Positions 16,518-26,080 of a stretch of DNA of 64,000 nucleotides are shown here, piece by piece. The first letter of the stretch is position 1, and every line of letters begins with the position of its first letter. The translations under genes and the position numbers were made by a program. The notes beneath the pieces are model-generated. The model did no database searches, was not told the origin of the DNA, and worked only from the letters and a program-made list of their open reading frames with translations. Source of the DNA: an uncultured Pseudomonadota bacterium (GTDB lineage: Bacteria; Pseudomonadota; Alphaproteobacteria; RF32; CAG-239); NCBI GenBank assembly GCA_902494875.1, contig CABUUO010000007.1, forward strand, positions 41,454 through 105,453. Reading direction: 5' to 3'.

Positions 16518-17177
16518 ATGTTTCATGTTAAGTTTTCTTTGTTTTCCCAGACCAAATCATTGGAAAACAAAATAGATTTATTCCATGACAAAATCATTGA
16601 CGTGGCTATGACGTTTAAGAAGGCGGTCCGTGTTTTTCTGGCGGAAAAGCGCAGCGAAGAATATCGCAAGCTAAGCAAACAGATTAAACAGATTGAACAT
16701 GACGCCGACGGTCTGCGCCGCGATATCGAAAGCAAACTCTACGCCCAGAACCTCATCCCCGACCTGCGCGCCGATGTTCTGGAGCTGGTTGAAAATCTTG
16801 ATAAAATCATCAATCGCTTTGACGAGGTTTCTTATAAATTTTACATTGAGCGCCCCGACTTTCCGCCCGAATATCATATGCGCATGACCGAACTCTGCGA
16901 ACAGGTTGCCGACTGTGCCGAAAACATGGCCATCGCCTCCCGTGCCTTTTTCCGCGATTTCAGTACCGTCCGCGATTATTCGCAGAAAGTCTACTTCATT
17001 GAGCACGAAACCGACCTCACCTCCGGCCGGATGAAAGAAGCCATTTTTGATTCGGACATGCCGCTGGCCAACAAAATTCATCTCTGCAACATCATCAGCG
17101 AAGTTGCAGACATTGCAGACATTGCCGAAGACTGCATTGACGAACTGCTTATATTCACAATTAAAAGAGACATTTAA
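16518..17177 (+). CDS. DUF47 family phosphate transport regulator
   Basis: 219 residues, all helical and highly charged, with the PhoU-like three-helix-bundle pattern of the DUF47 (Pit accessory) family (IEHDADGLRRDIESKLY, then ISEVADIADIAEDC). Family members sit beside Pit transporters and modulate phosphate uptake. The stop overlaps the start of the next gene by one base (TAATG), which supports coupled synthesis. The upstream region has an A/T-rich promoter-like segment but no pho box that I can see. Confidence 0.92.
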   Translation: MFHVKFSLFSQTKSLENKIDLFHDKIIDVAMTFKKAVRVFLAEKRSEEYRKLSKQIKQIEHDADGLRRDIESKLYAQNLIPDLRADVLELVENLDKIINRFDEVSYKFYIERPDFPPEYHMRMTELCEQVADCAENMAIASRAFFRDFSTVRDYSQKVYFIEHETDLTSGRMKEAIFDSDMPLANKIHLCNIISEVADIADIAEDCIDELLIFTIKRDI

Positions 17178-18226
17178 TGGACTTAAGCTATTTCATATTT
17201 CTAAGCAGCGGTTTGTTTTTGGGCTGGTCGCTCGGAGCCAATGACGCGGCCAACATTTTCGGCACCGCGGTCGGCACCAAAATGGTCAAGTTTCGTACCG
17301 CTGCAACTATCGCTTCGGTGTTCATCATTCTCGGCGCGGTTTTTGCCGGCGGCGGAACCAGCAAAACGTTGGATGAACTCGGCAGTGTCAATACCCTGCC
17401 CGGCGCGTTTATGGTTGCCTTGTCGGCCGCGCTTGCCGTTTACTGGATGGTCAACAGTTCTCTCCCCGTGTCCACCACGCAGGCCATTGTCGGCAGCATT
17501 GTCGGCTGGAACTTCTACAGCGGTTATGAAACCGACTATGCCATTTTGAGCAAAATCGTCAGCACCTGGGTTATCTGTCCGATTCTCTCGGGCGGAATTG
17601 CGATTGCGCTCTATTATCTGGTTCGCCTGATTATCAAACATTCCAAAATGCATCTGATCCGGCAGGATTTATATACCCGCATCGGCCTGATATTGGTCGG
17701 AGCTTTCGGCGCCTATGCCCTCGGCGCCAACAACATTGCCAACGTCATGGGCGTATTTGTCGATTCTAGCCCTTTTGCACCGCTCAACGTCGGCCGTTTT
17801 GTCCTGAGCGGCTCCCAGATTTTGTTCCTGCTCGGCGGCATTGCCATCAGCGTGGGCGTATTCACCTATTCGCACAAAATCATCCGCACCATCGGCAGCG
17901 GCGTAATGTCCATGTCACCGATGATTGCCTGGATTGTTGTGGTTTCCCAGTCTTTGGTTTTGTTTATATTTGCCTCGCAGGGTTTGCAAAATCTATTGTC
18001 TTCCAACGGACTGCCAGCACTGCCGCTGGTTCCGGTTTCCAGTTCGCAGGCGGTTATCGGCGCCGTAATGGGCATCGGCATAGCAAAAGGCGGACGCGGC
18101 ATTCGCTGGTCCATTTTGTGCCGCATTGCCCTTGGCTGGATAACCACCCCGGCCATCTCCGCCCTGATTTGTTTTATCTCACTGTTTTTTCTTGAAAACG
18201 TGTTTAACCTGACTGTTTATCAGTAG
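17177..18226 (+). CDS. Inorganic phosphate transporter, Pit family
   Basis: 349 residues with about ten membrane segments. The two diagnostic inverted repeats are visible: LGANDAANIFGTAVG near residue 21 and LGANNIANVMGVF near 180, plus SSLPVSTTQAIVG and PVSSSQAVIG. It is a low-affinity phosphate (metal-phosphate):proton symporter. Its length is that of the short Pit type without the large cytoplasmic loop. It follows its DUF47 partner with a one-base overlap. Confidence 0.94.
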   Translation: MDLSYFIFLSSGLFLGWSLGANDAANIFGTAVGTKMVKFRTAATIASVFIILGAVFAGGGTSKTLDELGSVNTLPGAFMVALSAALAVYWMVNSSLPVSTTQAIVGSIVGWNFYSGYETDYAILSKIVSTWVICPILSGGIAIALYYLVRLIIKHSKMHLIRQDLYTRIGLILVGAFGAYALGANNIANVMGVFVDSSPFAPLNVGRFVLSGSQILFLLGGIAISVGVFTYSHKIIRTIGSGVMSMSPMIAWIVVVSQSLVLFIFASQGLQNLLSSNGLPALPLVPVSSSQAVIGAVMGIGIAKGGRGIRWSILCRIALGWITTPAISALICFISLFFLENVFNLTVYQ

Positions 18227-18251
18227 CCTTCGCGTTTGCGGACACTGCCCG

Positions 18252-18391
18252 GTCATGTTAAGTGCGACGAAACACCCGACTGCTTAATACTGTCATGCTG
18301 AGCCTGCCGAAGCATCCCAGCCAATTAATAAGGCTGAGATCCTTCACTCCGTTCAGGATGACATTTTATCTTCAACAGGCTCAGGATGACC
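18252..18391. repeat. Two-module intergenic palindromic repeat, copy 1
   Basis: Module 1 (18252-18277) begins TCATGTTAAGTGCGACGAAA. Module 2 (18291-18322) begins TGTCATGCTGAGCCTGCCGA and is followed by an inverted partner (18332-18362) that ends CAGGATGACA, and by a further half (18371-18391). A second locus with the same two modules is at 23792-23863. These belong to the widespread TGTCATxCTGAG type of intergenic repeats. Confidence 0.75.
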
Positions 18392-18489
18392 CAGCGTCGG
18401 CGCGCGGCATATATTAATGTGCCGACAACGGAGGCCTATCAACCTGTTTGCCGATGGGATCAAACGCCCTCGCGTTTGTGCTGCCCGGC

Positions 18490-19269
18490 TTAAAAACCGA
18501 GATCCAGATTATTCCAGCCTTTTTTCTCCGCTTTGGGCGCGTCTTCTTTTTTGCTGTCATCGACCCAGCTGCGGATTGGCTTTGCCCTTTTGCTGACCAG
18601 CTCTCTCTGCTCGGCCGTCTGCGGCACGCCGACCGGCAGCAGCTGATCCAAAAGCGCCGGAGAAATAAAGTCCACCTTATTTTTTTCCATCGTACTGACA
18701 ATCGTGTCCAGAACATTTGCCGCCGGCTTGGCGTTAAACACTTTCACCAATCCCGGATAATATATGGTAAATGAATGGCATGGTGCCGAAAGCAGTATAT
18801 CGGTAGCATCTATGCCTTTGACAAATCTTAAAATAACTTTCGGCCGGATAACACATTCCTCGCGCACATTAAACAGAACATTCTTGCTGTCCATAAGCAA
18901 ATCATGGAGAATAAGTTCGCGGACCTCGTCTTTAATTACGCCGCAAAAGCCGGTAACGGCCATGCCGTCCAGCGTATAACCGTCATATTCGGCCGGTCGC
19001 GGCGCCACCGTATAACAAAAGACTTTTTCGGCATTTTCCAGATTATTCAGCGCAATGGGACCGATGGCTTCTTTAATTTCGGGAAGTATTTCGGGAGCAG
19101 CGGGAGCAGTGTTTTCTTCGGGAGTTTTTTCCCCGCCGCGACGCCATGCGTCTTCGTCCTGCTGAAAGGATGTCACCCCCTCGTTGGCAAAGATATCGTC
19201 ATCGGCCCTGGCTGCCGGCAGCAGCTGCAGCATCAACAATCCCAGTATCAAAAACCTTTTCACAATCAT
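18490..19269 (-). CDS. Secreted protein of unknown function
   Basis: 259 residues with a clear signal peptide (MIVKRFLILGLLMLQLLPAARA, cleavage after ARA). The mature part begins acidic, has a Pro/Glu-rich linker, then a strand-rich domain with four cysteines (VFCYTV, GFCGVI, EECVIR, APCHSF) that could form two disulfides. The ATG at 19269 has GGGAG nine bases upstream; the TTG at 19278 is too close to it. No family is recognised. A periplasmic or outer-membrane-associated role is inferred from the signal only. Confidence 0.72.
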   Translation of the reverse strand: MIVKRFLILGLLMLQLLPAARADDDIFANEGVTSFQQDEDAWRRGGEKTPEENTAPAAPEILPEIKEAIGPIALNNLENAEKVFCYTVAPRPAEYDGYTLDGMAVTGFCGVIKDEVRELILHDLLMDSKNVLFNVREECVIRPKVILRFVKGIDATDILLSAPCHSFTIYYPGLVKVFNAKPAANVLDTIVSTMEKNKVDFISPALLDQLLPVGVPQTAEQRELVSKRAKPIRSWVDDSKKEDAPKAEKKGWNNLDLGF

Positions 19270-19278
19270 AGCTTTCAA

Positions 19279-19596
19279 CTCCCAAGTCTTTAGCCTAATA
19301 TATTATCATTATCAGACATTACCAATGAAAAAAATATTAATCCTGAAAAATTTTCTATAACTAAGTATGTAAAACAGGAATTTCAATATGTTTAATTTTG
19401 CTTTTAGCGGCAATTTTAACGATTAATTATCGATTTTGCCTTAAAATATTTGCAAAGAAAAACACACCGGAATCCCATGTCCGCAAATTGTTTCAGAAAT
19501 ATGAAATTTCCTGTTTTTGTCTTACAAAACCTATGAATTTCAAAAATATTATGCTAGCATGGAAAATAGGATAAACTCTTTTTTTGAGGACGAATT
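19279..19596. other. 318-base A/T-rich divergent region
   Basis: It separates the secreted protein (minus) from the pilus operon (plus). I see a possible extended -10 (TGCTAGCAT near 19552) ahead of the 19597 start and no ORF, RNA or repeat worth naming. Confidence 0.4.
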
Positions 19597-20403
19597 ATGT
19601 ATATTTGGGTAATATTGGCGACATTTATGGTCACGCTCTATGCCTTCAACCTGTCCCCGCGCACTGATATGCGGCGTCTGGAGGTTGAGCCCGTGGCCGA
19701 AGCCATCGTATCCAAACTGGTCATCAAACAGCAGGCGGCAGGCCGTTACATCCGTTCGCAAACACCGCCCTATGCCAAGTTTTACAATGAAGACGGATCC
19801 TCCACCGCCGCAGACAACCTGCTTTATACCTCAGGCATTATCGGTGATGAAATCAAGAGCTTTTTGCCCTACGGATTTAAAAACGACGATAAGCTTCAGG
19901 CCGAAATTTACTGTACCGATCCTGAAACCGAGAGCACCATTGCCGATTGTACCGTCAAAGAAAACAAACGCTACATGGTAACTTATACCAAAATTCCCCA
20001 GCGCTGGCTGAATGTTGTCACCGGCCTGCCCAACAATGACTTTATAAATGCCATGAAAACCATCATCGGCAACGAAAAAAGCTTTGGCTTTGCGGGCTGT
20101 TATGAAAAAGATATTGACTCCAGCGGCGTCAGCTCCTGCAAAACCTGGGCGGTACGCAGTAAGGAAGGTTTTGAAAGCACTTATTGGAAAGACGGTGAAA
20201 AAATAACAAAAGTCAACAAAATTATTCCGCCGGTCATCGCCAAAACGGGCGGTTTTTCTGAAATGTGCGGAGAAAACAACAAAAACGGCGGCCTGTGCCT
20301 GATGTATTTGTACGAATATGCCAACAACTACTATGGCCAGACTTTCGGTGACGAAATCAAACAAAACGAAACAACGCCGCAAGCGGAAACAGGAACAGAA
20401 TAG
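19597..20403 (+). CDS. Membrane-anchored protein preceding the PilV-like gene
   Basis: 268 residues. An N-terminal hydrophobic segment (YIWVILATFMVTLYAF) acts as a membrane anchor; the remainder is extracytoplasmic and carries three Cys pairs (IYC..DC, AGC..SSC, EMC..GLC). It lacks the Gly-x4-Glu prepilin site. It is 19 bases from the prepilin-like gene and shares its operon, so a minor pilus or assembly component is plausible. TGAGGACG precedes the ATG. No named family is recognised. Confidence 0.65.
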   Translation: MYIWVILATFMVTLYAFNLSPRTDMRRLEVEPVAEAIVSKLVIKQQAAGRYIRSQTPPYAKFYNEDGSSTAADNLLYTSGIIGDEIKSFLPYGFKNDDKLQAEIYCTDPETESTIADCTVKENKRYMVTYTKIPQRWLNVVTGLPNNDFINAMKTIIGNEKSFGFAGCYEKDIDSSGVSSCKTWAVRSKEGFESTYWKDGEKITKVNKIIPPVIAKTGGFSEMCGENNKNGGLCLMYLYEYANNYYGQTFGDEIKQNETTPQAETGTE

Positions 20404-20422
20404 CGGTTTGAGGAGAACGGTC

Positions 20423-23400
20423 ATGTTAAGAAAAATTAATGAATTACGGACGCAGAAGGGCAGCATGATGATTGAAGCACTTGCCATGCTGGGCTTAATC
20501 TCCATGGTAACGCCGGTTATTTATAAAAAAGCCGCTGAACGCACAACCGAAATGCAGGACATCAACGCTGCCAGCCAGGTGCGCACCGTCGTCAAGGCCA
20601 TTGACGACTACCTGCGCGACAACTACGGCACCATCACCGGCGGCGGCGAGGTCACCAGCTCCACCTCAACTGTAGACTATTCCGATTTTGCGGGTTCCGG
20701 CGCCGACACCAAAAGCAAAGTTGTAAATATCAACCACTTTAAAGATTATCTCCCGCTTGGTTTCCAACCCGACGGCAAACTGTTCAAAGGTTTTGACGTT
20801 GCCATCAAACAGGTAAGCGACGACGGCGGACGTAAGGCTCTGACCACGGTTCTGATTGCCAAAACCAGCACCGACGGCAAAGTTGACCCCTCGTTTACCA
20901 AAATTCGCTCTTCACGTATTGCTTCCATGATCGGCACCAACGGCGGTTACATCGACGGCGACAAAGCCACCGGCGTTCAGGGCGTGTGGGAAATCCCCAA
21001 GAGCGAACTTCCTTCTTCTGCCGACACCGGCACCATTGTGGCCACTTCCATTGAAGCCGTTGCCGACGGTACGGCCGGCGGTTCGGACGTTTTGCACCGC
21101 GTACATGTTGACGGCCACCCGGAATATAACGTCATGGAAACCACGCTTTCCATGAACAACAACACCATCGACGGCCTGCATGAGCTGATTTCTCACGGCA
21201 ACACCATTAAAATGCGCCAACAGAAGGAAAGCAACGCTCTCACCTTAGATGTCAGCGGTTCGGGTCTGTTTGAAAATACCTTGGAAATCGGCGACGCTTT
21301 AAGCAAAGGCAATAAATTTTATGCCGACCGGGATGTTTTGGCCCACTCCAACGCCTTGTACATCGGCGCCGCCGTTGACGGCCGCCAGAAAGCCAACGCC
21401 GCTTTCTACGTAGACGGTTCGGACGGTTCTTTCCACGCAGCCAAAAGCCAAGACGAAACCGACCCGAAATTTGAAGTTGACGGAAATTCAAACACCCGTA
21501 TTGAAGGTACATTTAAAGCAATTGCCCGCACTAACTCTATGAATGATTATGCACTTTTTGGAGATAGTGACGGTATTTCCCTTAACCCGCAAAAAGCTGT
21601 TATTCTTGGTACTAAAGATAAGCTTCTGGAAGATAGAAATGCAGCAGAAAGTCTTAGCGGTACATTAACTGGTTCTGGTTTACAAGTCCAGGAAGCGTCC
21701 TATGCTACTTTATGGTCTCAGGGAAAAGTAAATATGTATTCACCAACACTCAACGTAGGTTCCCCCTCAGAAGGAGGCAGCGGCACAGCCAACTTTTATA
21801 ATGGCTTGGCGACATTCCAAGGTGTGGGAGGATATGAAGCGGCCAATATCCCTGATACCAACAAAGTCACTTTTAATGCCAATGCATTCATTGACGGCGG
21901 TTTCGGCGCCTATAAACTTGGCACCAACAGATATAACCTCACCGTTGACAGTGAAGCAACCGTTGAAAGCGCCTTCCGCGCCGGCGCTACCGGAAGTGCC
22001 GACACAAACACACAGGAAGCCTACAACCTGAACCTGTTGTCCAACGACGCTACCTTGGAATCCGGCATGAGTTTCGACCGCTTTTCCATCGGAGGCAGCA
22101 GCACGGCCTATGGAACGACAATAGGTTCGCTCGGCAACATCGGAGGTATCAGCTTCGGCCACGGCCTCAAAACAGGTTATGATTCAACCAAAGGTTCATA
22201 TCAGGCAATATTTGGTGAAAGGACCAGCAGAATTGGGTTTGAGGACGGCGGTGCCGTTGGCATCCGCGTTGACAACGCAAATTCACCACAAATAACAATG
22301 ACTGCCAACAGTAACGGAACCAATACAAACCGCTTTGAAATGACATCTGACACAGTTCGGCTCAACAATGTCGGCGGTGATAATGCCAATAAAGAATATT
22401 TCGACTTAGAAATGACAGACGGCGCTCTCTATACCAGCGACATAAACGGCCCAATAATGAGTGTAGGTTCTAAACAAAATCAGTCAGGCAATAAATATCC
22501 TGTACATGTCCGTCAAGGTGTCATTGAAATCGCACCTGACTATACGACAACGGACGCCAGCGGAAACTCTCAATATGCCCATTTCGAAGGTATAATGCAG
22601 TCTTATGGCAAAACCGGTACTGACAGTTCTATCGACTATACCGGAAAGACCAAGACCGTTACCGAAATAGCGGGAGCAAGTCAACCGTACGACCGGTTTT
22701 TCGTTAACCCCGCCTATACCTCAATGATGAACGACATCAAGCTCGCCACCCGCGGCGGTGCCCGCCTCAGCGACATTTTGCCGGACTTCATCAACAAAGG
22801 TATCTACGTCATGGACAACACTTTCAAAAGCGGACATGACTGGACCAAAGACTCCGTAAAATCAGACAACGGCGAATTTATCCTCAGCAGTATGACAAAC
22901 TACAATGATGCCGTTTGCAATAATACCAAGTGTGATTCTTCTCCGTGGATGGGCTTCATCCCGACCCCGAACTGCCCGCCGGGATACATGAAAGTGGCCA
23001 CCATCACCCCGATCCGCTTTAACATGGCGCAGGCCGGAACCACTAACCGTTTGACAGATACAGCCAACATTGAAGGTCTGTCCGGAAGCGTAAACAAAGA
23101 CCATTACCGCGCTTTATACATCCACCGAGACCCGCGCGGTGATGATAACTTGGTCTTGGTTGACGCAGAAGGTGCAAATGATGATCAAAAACGTTCTTCC
23201 AATACCTTTGTTGCCCTTCCGGCTGACGATCTGACCAGCGGTTCAACTCTGGCCGATCAGCAAACTAAAATCAAAACGCAGGGAGACGGTACCGTACTGA
23301 CCGTTAAACAGGCCACGATTATCAACCAGCCTTACAACTATCAGATCAACACCTGGCTGAACACCACCCTGAAAGCCTACAAAGTCGGCGGAGCCGATTC

Positions 23401-23737
23401 CGGTTTCAAAGGCTGGCACGGCATTATGGGATTCATCTACCCGGCTGATGACTATCGCGAATATTACAACGCAGCATTTGGCCAAAGCACTACCAACAAC
23501 AGTTCGGAGATTTTCTGGAACCTGTTCCCGGTATACAAACAGGAACTTTCAGCCATTGCCACGGTTTACTGTTACTTTGACCGTTCCAATGCAACTGCCA
23601 ACTTTAATAACGCATACGTAGATGATTATCTGCCGCACGAGGTTGACATTGGAAACATTCGCAACGAAAACAAGAGCGGCGCTTCAAACAAAGATAATCT
23701 GAACGACTCTCTATTGCCGTACAATTCTCTCTGGTAG
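20423..23737 (+). CDS. Giant prepilin-like fibre protein, PilV/shufflon-type
   Basis: 1104 residues. The start at 20423 has GAGGAGAA upstream. The N-terminus is type IV prepilin-like: a basic leader (MLRKINELRTQKG), then SMMIEALAMLGLISMV with Glu at +5, so processing by prepilin peptidase is expected. A long strand-rich middle has many Gly/Asn/Asp turns, and the C-terminal part reads FINKGIYVMDN then CPPGYMKVATITP, like shufflon-type PilV tip adhesins. It would form a pilus-tip fibre. Codon use changes in the middle (about 21530-21780 and 22200-22700), with fewer C-ending codons than the ends, which suggests exchanged fibre segments. Confidence 0.78.
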   Translation: MLRKINELRTQKGSMMIEALAMLGLISMVTPVIYKKAAERTTEMQDINAASQVRTVVKAIDDYLRDNYGTITGGGEVTSSTSTVDYSDFAGSGADTKSKVVNINHFKDYLPLGFQPDGKLFKGFDVAIKQVSDDGGRKALTTVLIAKTSTDGKVDPSFTKIRSSRIASMIGTNGGYIDGDKATGVQGVWEIPKSELPSSADTGTIVATSIEAVADGTAGGSDVLHRVHVDGHPEYNVMETTLSMNNNTIDGLHELISHGNTIKMRQQKESNALTLDVSGSGLFENTLEIGDALSKGNKFYADRDVLAHSNALYIGAAVDGRQKANAAFYVDGSDGSFHAAKSQDETDPKFEVDGNSNTRIEGTFKAIARTNSMNDYALFGDSDGISLNPQKAVILGTKDKLLEDRNAAESLSGTLTGSGLQVQEASYATLWSQGKVNMYSPTLNVGSPSEGGSGTANFYNGLATFQGVGGYEAANIPDTNKVTFNANAFIDGGFGAYKLGTNRYNLTVDSEATVESAFRAGATGSADTNTQEAYNLNLLSNDATLESGMSFDRFSIGGSSTAYGTTIGSLGNIGGISFGHGLKTGYDSTKGSYQAIFGERTSRIGFEDGGAVGIRVDNANSPQITMTANSNGTNTNRFEMTSDTVRLNNVGGDNANKEYFDLEMTDGALYTSDINGPIMSVGSKQNQSGNKYPVHVRQGVIEIAPDYTTTDASGNSQYAHFEGIMQSYGKTGTDSSIDYTGKTKTVTEIAGASQPYDRFFVNPAYTSMMNDIKLATRGGARLSDILPDFINKGIYVMDNTFKSGHDWTKDSVKSDNGEFILSSMTNYNDAVCNNTKCDSSPWMGFIPTPNCPPGYMKVATITPIRFNMAQAGTTNRLTDTANIEGLSGSVNKDHYRALYIHRDPRGDDNLVLVDAEGANDDQKRSSNTFVALPADDLTSGSTLADQQTKIKTQGDGTVLTVKQATIINQPYNYQINTWLNTTLKAYKVGGADSGFKGWHGIMGFIYPADDYREYYNAAFGQSTTNNSSEIFWNLFPVYKQELSAIATVYCYFDRSNATANFNNAYVDDYLPHEVDIGNIRNENKSGASNKDNLNDSLLPYNSLW

Positions 23738-23755
23738 AGATAACCGGCTTCTTTC

Positions 23756-23788
23756 ATACCCTCCCTTCGCGGGAGGGTATTTTTTTGA
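23756..23788 (+). terminator. Terminator of the pilus operon
   Basis: A ten-base-pair perfect stem ATACCCTCCC/GGGAGGGTAT with loop TTCGC followed by six T. Confidence 0.93.
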
Positions 23789-23791
23789 TTT

Positions 23792-23863
23792 TCATGTTGA
23801 GCACAACGAAACATTCCAGCCTTACCACAATTGTCATGCTGAGCCTGTCGAAGCATCTCAGCC
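23792..23863. repeat. Two-module intergenic repeat, copy 2
   Basis: The same pair of modules as at 18252: TCATGTTGAGCACAACGAAA, a short spacer, then TGTCATGCTGAGCCTGTCGA. It lies directly after the pilus terminator. Confidence 0.75.
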
Positions 23864-23988
23864 TTATTCCATTGCCATATTCGTTTTTTTATTAACTTTT
23901 GTTTAATAAGTAGCAGATTTACGTTTATTTATAAAAAAAATATTATAAAATACGGTCAAAATAGGTCTGAGGTTTTAGGGAGGCTTAA

Positions 23989-24525
23989 ATGACCGGTTTT
24001 GAAGACGATATCGACAATCCGAATGACGAAAACGGAAGAAAGGCCGTCAGCAAAAGAAAAGTTCTGCTGTTTCTTTTGCCGTTGCTGATTGTTATCGGCG
24101 TTTCTGTCGGGCTGTACCACACTTTCGGCAATCCGGCCGGTGACATATCCGGTTTGTCTTATTCCGTGGTGGAAAAGCAGGAACTTGTTGACGGTAAAAA
24201 CGAAAACAAAACCCTCGTCTTTTATGATCTCCCCGAAATATCCTCCCGGGTCAGAACTGCGGACAAGCGCAAAGAAATTGTCAAAATAAAAATCAGTATT
24301 GAACTTTCCCGCATGGAAGACATCAAAACCATTGAAGGACTGCTCCCCAAACTCAGCGATATTATCATTAATCACACCAGTGAACTGACCAGCGACGAAA
24401 TTAACGGTGCCAACGGTCTGTACTGGCTGAAAGAAGAACTGCTTTACCGTATCAATCTGGTAACTGCACCCATTAAAATTGAAAATCTTAACTTCAAGGC
24501 TTTTGAAGTTCAGCAGGACAATTAA
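23989..24525 (+). CDS. fliL: Flagellar basal-body protein FliL
   Basis: 178 residues. A short acidic cytoplasmic N-terminus, one membrane helix (about 24-44), and a periplasmic stomatin-like domain with YDLPEISSRVR and VKIKISIEL. FliL surrounds the MotAB stator and supports torque. AGGGAGG precedes the ATG. It heads a flagellar run of at least five genes, in the usual fliL-fliM order. Confidence 0.88.
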   Translation: MTGFEDDIDNPNDENGRKAVSKRKVLLFLLPLLIVIGVSVGLYHTFGNPAGDISGLSYSVVEKQELVDGKNENKTLVFYDLPEISSRVRTADKRKEIVKIKISIELSRMEDIKTIEGLLPKLSDIIINHTSELTSDEINGANGLYWLKEELLYRINLVTAPIKIENLNFKAFEVQQDN

Positions 24526-24540
24526 CAAAGGATTCTGAAA

Positions 24541-25617
24541 GTGGCTGAAGAAAACAAAGAAAATACCGAACAAGACAGTAACTGGACAGATATGATTGAG
24601 GTCAAAGAAGAAGGCAAAATGCCCTCGGCGGATTCTGCTGACGCCAAGATTCTCAACCAGGAAGAAATCGACAGCCTGCTTGGCTATTCCGGAGATGATG
24701 ACGAAGACGGCACGGTTCTGCACCGCTCGCAAAAAACCGGTGTTCAAGCCATTTTAAACAGTTCTATGGTATCCTACGAGCGCCTGCCGATGCTCGAAAT
24801 CGTATTTGACCGCCTCATTCGTCTGATGGCCACTTCGCTCCGAAACTTTACTCAGGATAACGTTGAAGTTTCGCTTGAAAGCATTGAATCCATGCGTTTC
24901 GGCGAATATCTCGACGGATTGACCCTCCCGACCCTGCTGACTGTTTTCAAAGCCGAAGAATGGGACAATTACGGCCTCATGTCGCTTGACAGTTCTCTGG
25001 TTTATTCCATTGTCGACGTTTTGCTCGGCGGACGGCGCGGCACCGCGGCCATGCGCATTGAAGGAAGGCCTTACACCACCATCGAGCTGAACATTGTCAA
25101 AGATATGTTGCAGCTGGTTTTGGTTGACCTCTCCACCGCTTTTGACCCCATTACTTCCGTCAACTTCGTATACGACCGTACTGAAACCAACCCGCGTTTT
25201 GCCACCATTTCCAGACTTTCCAATGCCGTCATTGTTGCCCGCCTGCGTATTGACATGGAAGACCGCGGCGGTAAAATAGAACTGATGATTCCCTATGCCA
25301 CGCTGGAACCGGTGCGCGAACTTCTTTTGCAGATGTTTATGGGCGAGCGTTTCGGCCGCGACGCCATTTGGGAAAACCACTTGATGGAACAGCTTTGGGA
25401 AACCGATGTCGAAATTGACGCAGTTCTTAAAGAAGTTGAAGTAAAATTCGGTGAAATGGCCAAATGGGAAAAAGGTTCATTCCTGCCGTTGGATATGTCT
25501 CCGGACGAAGACATCAGCCTGATTTGCGGCGATGTTCCGCTTCTGGTCGGCTCCATGGGACGTAAGTCTGACCGCGTTGTCATCAAAGTCAAAGGAAAGG
25601 CTGAAAAAAATGGATAA
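24541..25617 (+). CDS. fliM: Flagellar motor switch protein FliM
   Basis: 358 residues starting with GTG. The CheY-P binding segment ILNQEEIDSLLGYS is near residues 36-49, set back by an acidic extension. The CheC-like middle domain (SLDSSLVYSIVDVLLGG) and C-terminal SpoA/FliN-like domain follow. It forms the C-ring and sets rotation direction. It is 15 bases from fliL and overlaps the next gene by eight bases. Confidence 0.95.
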   Translation: MAEENKENTEQDSNWTDMIEVKEEGKMPSADSADAKILNQEEIDSLLGYSGDDDEDGTVLHRSQKTGVQAILNSSMVSYERLPMLEIVFDRLIRLMATSLRNFTQDNVEVSLESIESMRFGEYLDGLTLPTLLTVFKAEEWDNYGLMSLDSSLVYSIVDVLLGGRRGTAAMRIEGRPYTTIELNIVKDMLQLVLVDLSTAFDPITSVNFVYDRTETNPRFATISRLSNAVIVARLRIDMEDRGGKIELMIPYATLEPVRELLLQMFMGERFGRDAIWENHLMEQLWETDVEIDAVLKEVEVKFGEMAKWEKGSFLPLDMSPDEDISLICGDVPLLVGSMGRKSDRVVIKVKGKAEKNG

Positions 25618-26065
25618 TCTGGACTTAATCATTAATCTGGTCATTATCGCCCTGCTGATTCCGGCTCTGATTTATATGGTTCGTCTCAACCGCAGCCTCA
25701 CCATTCTCCGCCAAAATCAAAGCTCCCTCGGCAAACTGGTCGAAGCCTTAAATGACGCGACTTTCAAAGCTGAAAACAGCATTCCGAAACTGAAATCCGT
25801 CACCGAACACTCCAGCAGCGACTTGAAAGAGGTGGTTGAAAACGCCAAAGAACTCAAAGACGACCTGATGTTTATCAACGAACGTGCGGACAATCTGGCC
25901 GACCGTCTGGAAGGCGTCATTAAGGACGGACGCAATATCAAAGACGGCGCAAATTTCAAAAATGCCGCGCCAATGTCAGGTACTCCAGACGGATATGCCG
26001 AAGTCGAAGATTCCAAGTCCGAAGCCGAAATGGAGCTTCTGAAAGCCTTGAGAGCCATAAAATAA
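25610..26065 (+). CDS. DUF6468 family flagellar-operon protein
   Basis: 151 residues. One N-terminal membrane helix (DLIINLVIIALLIPALIYMV), then a long amphipathic coiled-coil region. This small protein regularly follows fliM in alphaproteobacterial flagellar operons; its role is not established. The start at 25610 overlaps fliM by eight bases; an upstream in-frame start at 25532 lies inside fliM and is rejected. Confidence 0.8.
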   Translation: MDNLDLIINLVIIALLIPALIYMVRLNRSLTILRQNQSSLGKLVEALNDATFKAENSIPKLKSVTEHSSSDLKEVVENAKELKDDLMFINERADNLADRLEGVIKDGRNIKDGANFKNAAPMSGTPDGYAEVEDSKSEAEMELLKALRAIK

Positions 26066-26080
26066 AGGATAAAAAAACAA

